From NCBI GenBank assembly GCA_023227695.1, contig JALNVE010000054.1:1-12759 (forward strand): a DNA stretch of 12,759 nt, written 5' to 3'. Below are positions 6,727 to 12,759 of the stretch, in pieces. Under the pieces are notes generated by a model. The model saw nothing but the letters and a program-made list of their open reading frames with translations, made no database searches and was not told where the DNA came from. The DNA is from Paludibacteraceae bacterium. Its GTDB lineage: Bacteria; Bacteroidota; Bacteroidia; Bacteroidales; Paludibacteraceae. A program made the position numbers and the translations under genes. Every line of letters begins with the position of its first letter. Position 1 is the stretch's first letter.

Positions 6727-6814
6727 ATGGTTTGTTTTATTTTGCAATTTACTGAAAAAATCTAAGTTGACATATTACTAATAAACGAAAAATTGTTAAT
6801 CCTGCATGAATGTT

Positions 6815-7504
6815 TTATTCCGCAATGTAAGGGCTTAGTTTTTTCCATTTTTCTTCGCTCAAGGATAGTAATTTTTTAATTTCCTCTTTTTGAATAAAGG
6901 TTCCTTCTTTTTTCTGTTTGAGTAGAGCTTTTATCTCTTCTTTTTCTAAATAAGGATGCCTGAATTTGTAACAGAAAGTGTCACTGTTGACATTGAATTG
7001 CCGTATTTTTCGAGCATCGATGGTCAGATGCTTTTTTATGGATAGAAAGAGTTCTTCATCGATTCCATAAACTTCTTTAAGTTGTTCTAAAGAGTAGAAA
7101 CCGCCTAAATAATTCCTGAATTTTATAATTCTCTTTGAGTAAACACTTCCAATTCCTTTCAGACGTTTTAAATCTGTGGTGTCTGCTTGATTGATCTCTA
7201 TGGAGAATTCTTCATCCGATTTTCTAGGATTCTTTATTCCAGAATATTCCTTTTTTTCAAAAACCTCCTCTTTTTGTGCTAAGAAGATAACCTCTTTGTT
7301 TTTATTCTGTTTATCAGAAATCTTAGGTTTAAGGCTTTGCTTGAAGATTTTCACCTCTTGCTCGTATTTCGAGGTGTATAACTGTTTGCTTGGCGAAATA
7401 TAGTTGAAACTTGCATTGACGGCAAAGATAATACCTATGAGAAAAAGTAAAATCATAATGCCTGTTTTTTCGCCTTTCGTAAAGAAAAAAAATTTTTTAA
7501 TCAT
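6815..7504 (-). CDS. Membrane-anchored helix-hairpin-helix (ComEA-like) protein
   Basis: 229 residues from the ATG at 7504. The frame is open back to 7858, but the upstream 118 codons are Phe/Lys/Leu-rich AT noise, while this ATG opens into KKFFFFTKGEK and one membrane helix (about 14-33). The N-terminus should be cytoplasmic and the rest outside the inner membrane. A lysine-rich linker (45-98) is followed by HhH repeats: FSIEINQADTTDLKRLKGIG (100-119) then YSKRIIKFRNYLGGFYSLEQLKEVYGI. A second, degenerate region includes HPYLEKEEIKALLKQKKEGT (183-202). IEINQADTTDLKRLKGIG is the ComEA-type start of an HhH pair, which binds duplex DNA without sequence specificity. A DNA-uptake role is possible by analogy, but in Bacteroidota these proteins are not proven competence factors. 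First gene of a possible three-gene minus-strand unit. Confidence 0.83.
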   Translation of the reverse strand: MIKKFFFFTKGEKTGIMILLFLIGIIFAVNASFNYISPSKQLYTSKYEQEVKIFKQSLKPKISDKQNKNKEVIFLAQKEEVFEKKEYSGIKNPRKSDEEFSIEINQADTTDLKRLKGIGSVYSKRIIKFRNYLGGFYSLEQLKEVYGIDEELFLSIKKHLTIDARKIRQFNVNSDTFCYKFRHPYLEKEEIKALLKQKKEGTFIQKEEIKKLLSLSEEKWKKLSPYIAE

Positions 7505-7738
7505 GATTTGAAACAAAACCTTTTGTAGATGAATAGTAAAAATAAGTAGATTCAGTAGCTTTTTCGATTTTATCGTTAGCTTTTTGAGATGAGTTTTCGA
7601 GATGTATGTGGGGATTTTGTAAGAAAGATAGCAGGCTATCTGACATATAAAATCGTTTAAAATGGGCAAAAACAGACTCGAAAAATCAACAAAAACAGTT
7701 TGCAAAAAACAGAAACAGCTTCTCCATGAATCTGGCGT

Positions 7739-7746
7739 CAAAGATA
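7739..7746 (-). promoter_or_regulatory. Possible -7 element upstream of the HhH gene
   Basis: The minus strand reads TATCTTTG, an exact TAnnTTTG match. It would start transcription near 7732 and give a leader of about 230 nt before the ATG at 7504, which is long. No TTTG or TTG is found at the proper distance upstream, and the DNA is AT-rich, so this is only a candidate for the 7504-5163 transcript. Confidence 0.25.
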
Positions 7747-7985
7747 ATCTTTTTCTGAAATGAATAAAATAAAAAAAACTGAATTTTAATTTCTGTAATC
7801 CTCTATCTATGTTTACATTTGGTTGTATGGAATACATGGTTTTGAAAAGCTTTTTCAATTTGCCACAAATTGTTTTTACATATAATTGAAACAGCTCCTG
7901 AATACATAGAGGCGTGCTTTTCTCCTATTATTTAAATAATTTGTAGTTAAAGCTAATTTTATTGAATGATAGGTTGTTTAGGTAG

Positions 7986-8016
7986 TTGGAAAAGACGACA
8001 AGAATAGATAATTTTG
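7986..8016 (+). promoter_or_regulatory. Promoter of the lipoprotein-WbqC operon
   Basis: TTG at 7986-7988, a 20-nt spacer, then TAATTTTG at 8009-8016 fit the -33/-7 arrangement of Bacteroidota sigma-ABfr promoters. It is the best promoter match in the window. Initiation near 8022-8024 leaves a leader of about 18 nt to the GTG at 8041. Because the TTG at 8014 overlaps the -7 element, a start there is ruled out if this promoter is real. Confidence 0.6.
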
Positions 8017-8040
8017 CGAATAAATTTATATAAAGAAGAA

Positions 8041-9900
8041 GTGAAGAATATTATCATTTATACATTGGCTGTTTTTGCCATCGTTTTGTCAATGCAGTCA
8101 TGTGCTAATATGGCACAAGGACCAACTGGTGGCTTCAGAGATTCATTGCCTCCTATGGTGGTAAATAGTGACCCGAAATTAAAAGCCGTCAATTTTAACG
8201 AGAAGAAGGTGGAAATCTATTTTGACGAGTACATTACACTTAATAATGCGACAAAATATTTAATGATTTCTCCTACACAGAAACGTCCATTCATTGCAAA
8301 AGGAATCGGAAAGAAAGTTTCTGTAGAGTTGATAGACACATTACTTCCGAATACTACATACACATTCGATTTTGGAAATTCAATTGTCGATTATAAGGAA
8401 GGTAATCCTATTCAAAACTTCTCATTTTGTTTCTCTACAGGCGACATCGTTGATACCATGTCTATCTCAGGAAATGTGTTGGATGCCAATGTGTTGACTC
8501 CTATGCCGGATGTCCTTGTTGGAGTCTATTCGAATCTGGAAGACAGTGCTTTTACTACCGGTAAATTGGAACGTATTGCTTTGACAGATGCAACGGGACG
8601 TTTTGTAATCCATAATTTGGCAAGAAAACCTTATCGTATCTATGCGCTGAAGGATGTCAATAACAATAAATATTTCGATCAACCTACAGAGTCATTGGCT
8701 ATGCTGTTCGATAAGATTGAACCAACCATGACCTCTAAAGAAGTGGTTGACACTCTCTTTAAAAATGTACGAAAGGCAACACTAGTCCATTCTAATGCAG
8801 GAACTGCAGATACTGTTTTTTCAGATTCAATGGCCATAGATACGATCATTCATCGTACCGTCAATCTTTATTATCCAGACTCTGTCGTTCTCCGTTTATT
8901 CAAGGAAGAATTAAAACAGCAGTTCTTTGATAAGGCAGAAAGAAAAGATAAAGACAAAATCACTCTCTATTTTAAGAATTATGAAAAGAGGGAGCCTAAG
9001 TTGACTCTTTTGAATGCTGACTCAAAAGATTGGATGATAGAAGATCCATCTGTTACAAAAGATACATTTACTTATTGGATAAAGGATACGGTGTTGGCAA
9101 ATATGGATACACTTCGTATTGCTTTGGAATATGCGAAATATGATTCCATTCAGAATCTGGAGATCAAAAATGATACCTTAGATTTGGTTTATATTGAGCC
9201 AAAGAAGAGTAGAGCACAACGTAAAAAAGAGAAACAACAAATTGATTTCCTAAAGGTTTCTAAATTCACATCTACAGTCGACATAGATAAAGATGCTGTT
9301 TTGGAGTGGGATTATCCGGTCATTTCTTTTGGTAAAGAGAATATGAAATTGTTTCATAAGATTGATACCGTTTGGGTTGAAGAATCATTTGAATTACAGA
9401 AGAAAGAACCTAGAAGTTATGTACTAAAGTTTGACATGAAGCCGGAAGATGAGTATAAGGTGGATATGGATTCGGCTTCAGTGACTGATATTAGAGGCTT
9501 GCATAACGACAAGACTTCATTGAAATTCCGTAAGAAACCAGCCGACGATTATTCAAAGTTGATTCTTAATGTCAAGAATGCACCTTCTAATTCTAAGGTA
9601 GAATTGTTGAAGGGTAAAGATGTTGTGGTAAAATGTGTTGATGTGGATAAAGAAGGGAAGGCAGTTTTTGAGAACATGTCTCCTGCAGAATATAGCGTTC
9701 GCCTTTTCGTTGATGCTAACGGTGATGGAAAGTGGACCACTGGAAAGTACTCTGAACGATTACAGCCTGAAGAGGTTTACTATTATCAGAAATTCTTGAA
9801 GCTCCGTGCTAACTGGGATGTGGAGGAAGATTGGGATGTAAAGGCATTGCCGTTGATCTATCAGAGATTAATGTTGGATCAATCTAAGGTGAAAAAATAA
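8041..9900 (+). CDS. Ig-like domain lipoprotein
   Basis: 619 residues from a GTG start at 8041. The start is chosen because GTG AAG AAT ATT opens directly into a lipoprotein signal (KNIIIYTLAVFAIVLSMQSC, acylated Cys21), and the only earlier start (TTG 8014) overlaps the promoter. There is no ATG before residue 18. Residues 21-40 (CANMAQGPTGGFRDSLPPMV) match the cysteine-to-PTGG opening of a conserved Bacteroidota lipoprotein family. Next come a Big_5/SbsA-type Ig domain (about 37-133; SDPKLKAVNFNEKKVEIYFD, ending FCFSTGD) and a beta-sandwich like carboxypeptidase-regulatory or Cna-B domains (140-215) with the loop DVNNNKYFD. A long middle region follows, then a second such sandwich near the C-terminus with DANGDGKW (558-565). 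The two loops resemble calcium-binding loops. Expected anchored in the outer or inner membrane; function unknown. First gene of the operon with the WbqC-like gene. Confidence 0.85.
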   Translation: MKNIIIYTLAVFAIVLSMQSCANMAQGPTGGFRDSLPPMVVNSDPKLKAVNFNEKKVEIYFDEYITLNNATKYLMISPTQKRPFIAKGIGKKVSVELIDTLLPNTTYTFDFGNSIVDYKEGNPIQNFSFCFSTGDIVDTMSISGNVLDANVLTPMPDVLVGVYSNLEDSAFTTGKLERIALTDATGRFVIHNLARKPYRIYALKDVNNNKYFDQPTESLAMLFDKIEPTMTSKEVVDTLFKNVRKATLVHSNAGTADTVFSDSMAIDTIIHRTVNLYYPDSVVLRLFKEELKQQFFDKAERKDKDKITLYFKNYEKREPKLTLLNADSKDWMIEDPSVTKDTFTYWIKDTVLANMDTLRIALEYAKYDSIQNLEIKNDTLDLVYIEPKKSRAQRKKEKQQIDFLKVSKFTSTVDIDKDAVLEWDYPVISFGKENMKLFHKIDTVWVEESFELQKKEPRSYVLKFDMKPEDEYKVDMDSASVTDIRGLHNDKTSLKFRKKPADDYSKLILNVKNAPSNSKVELLKGKDVVVKCVDVDKEGKAVFENMSPAEYSVRLFVDANGDGKWTTGKYSERLQPEEVYYYQKFLKLRANWDVEEDWDVKALPLIYQRLMLDQSKVKK

Positions 9901-9902
9901 TA

Positions 9903-10508
9903 ATGGTAGCTCTTCTTACGTCTGCATATTTAGGCCCTGTTCGCTATTACGAGAAACTAGCAGGTTTTGATTCTGTGATCATTGAACGGAATGAAAACTA
10001 TGTGAAGCAGACTTATCGCAACCGTTGCCGTATATCTTCTGCTAACGGAGTGTTGGATCTGAGTATACCGATTAAGAAGGATGCCGATAAATGTCCGACG
10101 AAGGATATCCGGATCGCCTATACAGAGAATTGGCAACAGATGCATTGGCGTGCCATTGAATCGGCTTATAGCTCATCGCCTTTTTTTGAGTATTACCGCG
10201 ACGATTTTGAACCCTTCTATAAACGTCATTCCGAATTCCTTTTGGATTTCAATGAGGAGTTGAGGCAGCTTGTCTGTTCCTTGATAGGCTTAGAACCGAA
10301 GGTCTCCATGACGGATGCCTATATGTCAGAAATCAAGGCAGAGATGGTTGATTTCCGTGAAAGCTTTTCTCCTAAAAAAAATGTTGAGGAGAAAATGACT
10401 CCATATTATCAGGTATTCAGTCAGAAGTTTGGGTTTTTGCCTGATTTGAGCATCATTGACCTTCTGTTTAATATGGGACCAGAGTCTATACTAGTTTTAA
10501 AAAAATAG
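9903..10508 (+). CDS. WbqC family protein
   Basis: 201 residues, ATG 2 bp after the lipoprotein stop, so translation is very likely coupled and the two share one transcript. The N-terminus LLTSAYLGPVRYYEKLAGFD, then NENYVKQTYRNRCRI (30-44), LDLSIPIKK (51-59), the NWQQMHWRAIESAYSSSPFFEYY block (76-98) and LLDFNEELRQLV (113-124) are the conserved blocks of the WbqC-like family (PF08889). Full length for the family. WbqC takes its name from an O-antigen cluster gene and its reaction is unsettled. In Bacteroidota it is a chromosomal gene usually near envelope or signal-peptidase genes, so an envelope or polysaccharide role is a guess by association. The conserved Trp, His and Arg residues suggest an enzyme-like pocket, but no known catalytic motif can be named. 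Confidence 0.88.
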   Translation: MVALLTSAYLGPVRYYEKLAGFDSVIIERNENYVKQTYRNRCRISSANGVLDLSIPIKKDADKCPTKDIRIAYTENWQQMHWRAIESAYSSSPFFEYYRDDFEPFYKRHSEFLLDFNEELRQLVCSLIGLEPKVSMTDAYMSEIKAEMVDFRESFSPKKNVEEKMTPYYQVFSQKFGFLPDLSIIDLLFNMGPESILVLKK

Positions 10509-10543
10509 GATTTTTGCCGATATATGATATGTGGCGTTTCTGG

Positions 10544-10631
10544 GTTGGGTTTTCGTGTTTCGTTGCTCGTTTAAGATAAAAAAACCATATAATAAAAGGA
10601 AAGAGAGACACATAACGCTAAATGAGCAACG
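10544..10631. repeat. Second heptamer/hairpin element, before the acyltransferase gene
   Basis: Three heptamer-like units, CGTGTTT, CGTTGCT and CGTTTAA, run from 10554 to 10574, preceded by a G/T-rich stretch. CGTTGCTCGTTTA (10561-10573) pairs with TAAATGAGCAACG (10619-10631) over 13 bp; the single mismatch is a G·U pair in RNA. The loop is 45 nt, almost the same as the 47 nt of the recQ leader element, though the loop sequences differ. The exact 14-mer TCGTTGCTCGTTTA is shared with 1580-1593. A 7-of-8 match to the -7 box (TTCGTTTG, 10658-10665) lies downstream, so whether the hairpin is transcribed from a promoter of this gene is unclear. Confidence 0.6.
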
Positions 10632-10684
10632 TAAAGTTTATTAAAATCAAATAGACATTCGTTTGTCTTTAAAAAATAGAAAAT

Positions 10685-11842
10685 ATGGAATTAGAATATG
10701 ATTTTGATGCAATTCGTCCTTATAACGATGCAGAGATGCAGGACGCATTAAAGAGAGCTTTCTCTTCAGAGGAGTTGAGGTCTGCGATTGCCTTGCTTTT
10801 CCCTGGACAGAATGTGGATGATTTCTATAAATATTTGACGTCTTTAAAGACTATCCATGATCTACAGGAAAAGGTAGTGGGTACTTTCTTTTTGGACTTG
10901 TTAAAGAAAAACGGATCTGAAATTTCCATCTCTGGATTGGAAGGGTTGGATGCTGATTGTAAGTACCTCTTTATCTCTAATCATAGGGATATTATCCTAG
11001 ATGCAGCTTTATTGGATACGCTGATGATAAAAAACGGTTTTGATACGGCAGAGAATGCCGCTGGCGATAACCTCATATCAAAACCTTGGATTATGGAATT
11101 GATGAAGCTGAATAAGAATTTTATCGTTCAACGTAGCGGTACGAAACGTGAGATTTTCGAGGCTTCCAAACGCCTTTCAGCCTACATCAGACGAAATATT
11201 GTCGAGGGTCGTAATTCCGTTTGGATTGCTCAACGAGAGGGTAGGGCTAAGGATTCTAATGACCGTACTCAGGAGAGCGTCTTGAAGATGTTTAGCATGA
11301 GTGGAGGCAAAGATTTGAAGCAGAGTTTCCTCGAACTGAACATCACTCCTGTAAGTATCAGTTATGAGTATGATTCCTGCGATTTCTTGAAGGCGAAGGA
11401 GTTTCAACAGAAACGTGATGACGCAGATTTCGTGAAGTCTGCCAATGATGATGTCATCTCTATGAAGACCGGCATCATGGGCTACAAGGGTCTCATCCAC
11501 TTCGAAGTGAACAAACCTATCAATGATATCTTGGAGCGTGAGATTCTGGATACGGACGACCGTGCTACTATCTTGCAGAAGATGGCTGCAATTATCGACC
11601 GTGAGATTCATGCTAATTACAGAATGTATCCCGGTAATTATATTGCTTTGGACGAATTAAACGGGAAAACAGAATATGCAGGATGCAAATATACGGAGAA
11701 GGAAAAGGCTGCTTTCGATGAATATTTGGCAGGTCAGTTGGCAAAGATTGATTTGCCGAACAAAGACGAGGCTTTCCTTCGCGAACGTATGTTGACTATG
11801 TATTCCAATCTTTTGAAAAATCATTTGGAAGCCATTAGATGA
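10685..11842 (+). CDS. PlsC-like acyltransferase (glycerolipid or ornithine-lipid type)
   Basis: 385 residues, ATG at 10685. The central part is a lysophospholipid-acyltransferase fold. It has YLFISNHRDIILDAALLD (94-111) as block I with His100; NKNFIVQRSGTKREIFEASK (143-162) as the glycerol-phosphate-binding block; and VWIAQREGRAKD (179-190) in place of the usual FPEGTRS block, followed by PVSISYEYD. No membrane segment is visible, so it is likely peripheral. The classic motif HX4D is not met exactly: the aligned Asp is Asp106, one residue further (HX5D), with Asp102 also nearby. Bacteroidota relatives with NHRDI(V/I)LD exist, so this is probably a family trait rather than damage. The C-terminal 100 residues are helical and unassigned. 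Substrate (1-acylglycerol-3-phosphate or another acyl acceptor) cannot be told. Overlaps radC by ATGA. Confidence 0.8.
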   Translation: MELEYDFDAIRPYNDAEMQDALKRAFSSEELRSAIALLFPGQNVDDFYKYLTSLKTIHDLQEKVVGTFFLDLLKKNGSEISISGLEGLDADCKYLFISNHRDIILDAALLDTLMIKNGFDTAENAAGDNLISKPWIMELMKLNKNFIVQRSGTKREIFEASKRLSAYIRRNIVEGRNSVWIAQREGRAKDSNDRTQESVLKMFSMSGGKDLKQSFLELNITPVSISYEYDSCDFLKAKEFQQKRDDADFVKSANDDVISMKTGIMGYKGLIHFEVNKPINDILEREILDTDDRATILQKMAAIIDREIHANYRMYPGNYIALDELNGKTEYAGCKYTEKEKAAFDEYLAGQLAKIDLPNKDEAFLRERMLTMYSNLLKNHLEAIR

Positions 11843-12534
11843 ATGGTAAGAATAGCATAAAGAATTGGGCGGAAGATGATCGTCCGCGTGAGAAAATGCT
11901 GGCGAAAGGCATTGAATCTTTGTCTAACGCCGAATTGCTCGCTATTCTTATTGGTTCGGGAAATAGAGACGAGAGTGCGGTGGATTTATCCAAACGCATT
12001 CTCTCTTCTTATCAAAATAACCTGAATGAGTTGGGACGTTGCTCTGTCAGACAATTAACCTCCTCTTTTCGTGGAATAGGAGAGGCGAAGGCAATCACAA
12101 TCATAGCAGCTTTGGAACTTGGACGCAGACGCAAGCACGAAGAGGCTGTTGTTCGTCCCATTCTTACTAACAGTCGTGATATCTTCGAAATCATGCAGCT
12201 TTTATTGTCTGACTTAGATCATGAAGAAATGTGGATCCTTATTATCAATAGAGGTAGCCGGATGATAGAGAAAAAGCGTCTCTTTGTAGGAGGTGTTGAT
12301 TCTACCTCTTTTGATATAAAGATGGTTATGAAAGAGGCACTAGATGCTTCTGCAGTAGGGTTGGTGATGGTCCATAATCACCCTTCTGGAAACAAAAACC
12401 CCAGTTCGTACGATAAGGAGATGACTCAGAAACTGAAGAAAACATGCGAGATAATGGATATCAGCTTTTTGGACCATCTGATTGTTACTCTAGACGATTA
12501 TTATAGTTTTGCGGATGATGGATTGTTTTTGTGA
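11839..12534 (+). CDS. radC: RadC-like JAB/MPN domain protein
   Basis: 231 residues, starting within the last codons of the acyltransferase gene (ATGA, 11839-11842), so the pair is translationally coupled. Residues 7-100 carry the RadC N-terminus: WAEDDRPREKMLAKGIESLS, NAELLAILIGSG and the HhH-like RGIGEAKAITIIAALELGRR. The JAB/MPN metalloprotease-like half follows (about 108-231) with the JAMM motif VHNHPSGNKNPSSYDKEM: His179, His181, Ser183 and Asp192, plus upstream Glu129 or Glu130. All zinc ligands are present and the length is typical. RadC was once named for a radiation phenotype in E. coli later traced to another gene, and its biochemical role is still open, although a link to DNA processing and competence is suggested in some bacteria. 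Call of the family is secure, function is not. Confidence 0.95.
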   Translation: MNGKNSIKNWAEDDRPREKMLAKGIESLSNAELLAILIGSGNRDESAVDLSKRILSSYQNNLNELGRCSVRQLTSSFRGIGEAKAITIIAALELGRRRKHEEAVVRPILTNSRDIFEIMQLLLSDLDHEEMWILIINRGSRMIEKKRLFVGGVDSTSFDIKMVMKEALDASAVGLVMVHNHPSGNKNPSSYDKEMTQKLKKTCEIMDISFLDHLIVTLDDYYSFADDGLFL

Positions 12535-12759
12535 TTAAGAAGCTGTTTGAATTTTTTATAATCTAGTTTTTGTTCGTTCTTTGGATGCTTTTTTGACAGT
12601 TTTATTTGTCAGATGTTTCGCTATCTTTTTTTTTAAAAAGTCCTAAATTGGGATCAATTCTTAAAATCAGGTGGAAGTGATAATGTATAAGCACATTTGA
12701 GACAGCAACTAAATGCATTTCTGAAGGTCTTCAAGTGGACGGAACGTCCATTATCTGTA
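12535..12759. other. Right-edge region without a confident gene
   Basis: 225 bp after radC, T-rich up to about 12640. A minus-strand frame is open from the window edge to a TGA at 12654-12656 (about 35 codons, Cys-rich, ending LSLPPDFKN). A plus frame without start is open from 12691 to the edge (23 codons, ending FKWTERPLSV). Neither can be assigned. The abrupt change just after the radC stop could be the edge of an insertion sequence or its remnant, but no terminal inverted repeat pair or target duplication can be seen within the window. Confidence 0.25.

Larger units (their letters stand above)
7505..8040. other. AT-rich divergent intergenic region
   Basis: About 500 bp between the HhH protein and the lipoprotein. 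It holds the lipoprotein promoter (7986-8016), a possible distant promoter for the HhH gene (7739-7746), a 16-bp near-palindrome AGATAGCAGGCTATCT (7626-7641) and a 14-bp palindrome ATTATTTAAATAAT (7927-7940). The minus frame continuing to 7858 is open mainly because stops happen to be absent; its translation matches no family I know. No tRNA or small RNA could be recognised by eye. Confidence 0.5.

Noticed and set aside
7713..7723. 11-mer AAACAGCTTCT shared in inverted orientation with 12538-12548
   Set aside because: An 11-base match in AT-rich DNA is expected by chance in 12.8 kb, and the surrounding bases do not match.
7505..7858. 118-codon N-terminal extension of the HhH protein
   Set aside because: The translated extension is AT-driven Phe/Lys/Leu-rich sequence without domain features, and the internal ATG at 7504 leads straight into a membrane anchor.
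11177..11611. Minus-strand open frame of 144 codons inside the acyltransferase gene
   Set aside because: It lies fully antisense to a well-supported coding frame and shows no recognisable motif.
12593..12612. Possible radC terminator (TGACA…TGTCA)
   Set aside because: The stem is only 5 bp with an 8-nt loop and no T-run follows directly; too weak to call.

Overview
The window looks like a chromosomal segment of a member of the Bacteroidales, probably Prevotella- or Bacteroides-like. Four things point there. Several proteins belong to families largely confined to Bacteroidota (DUF4403, DUF4831, the Ig-like 'C…PTGG' lipoprotein, the long RecQ form). No Shine-Dalgarno motifs stand out before the starts. 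The promoter motif that recurs is TAnnTTTG, the Bacteroidota -7 element. Base composition is moderate to AT-rich. I saw no rRNA, tRNA, CRISPR array or complete mobile element.

Layout. (1) 1-1356, minus: DUF4403 secreted protein, running off the left edge. (2) 1357-1651: divergent intergenic region with a promoter on each side and a degenerate heptamer repeat that can fold into a hairpin in the recQ leader. (3) 1652-3556, plus: recQ-family helicase without an ATG start and with about 200 extra residues between the helicase core and the zinc site. (4) 3744-5051, minus: Fic-domain (AMPylator-type) gene with an N-terminal inhibitory motif and a C-terminal winged helix, bracketed by two identical 27-bp palindromes. 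(5) 5163-7504, minus: HhH/ComEA-like protein, four-helix membrane protein of the phage-holin-4-2/YvlD family and DUF4831 exported protein, closed by one strong intrinsic terminator; possibly one operon. (6) 7505-8040: AT-rich divergent intergenic region. (7) 8041-10508, plus: Ig-like lipoprotein and WbqC-family protein, 2 bp apart. (8) 10509-10684: intergenic region with a second copy of the heptamer/hairpin element. (9) 10685-12534, plus: acyltransferase and radC, overlapping by ATGA. (10) 12535-12759: no confident gene; possibly the start of a neighbouring mobile element.

Most of this is core genome: DNA repair and processing (recQ, radC, perhaps the HhH protein) mixed with envelope and lipid functions (DUF4403, DUF4831, lipoprotein, holin-like protein, acyltransferase, WbqC-like). 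The stretch most like an accessory module is the Fic gene between its palindromes. It may be an autoregulated toxin-like or signalling AMPylator whose own winged helix reads the palindrome, but that is inference. The second unexplained signal is the pair of heptamer-built inverted repeats in front of recQ and the acyltransferase gene.
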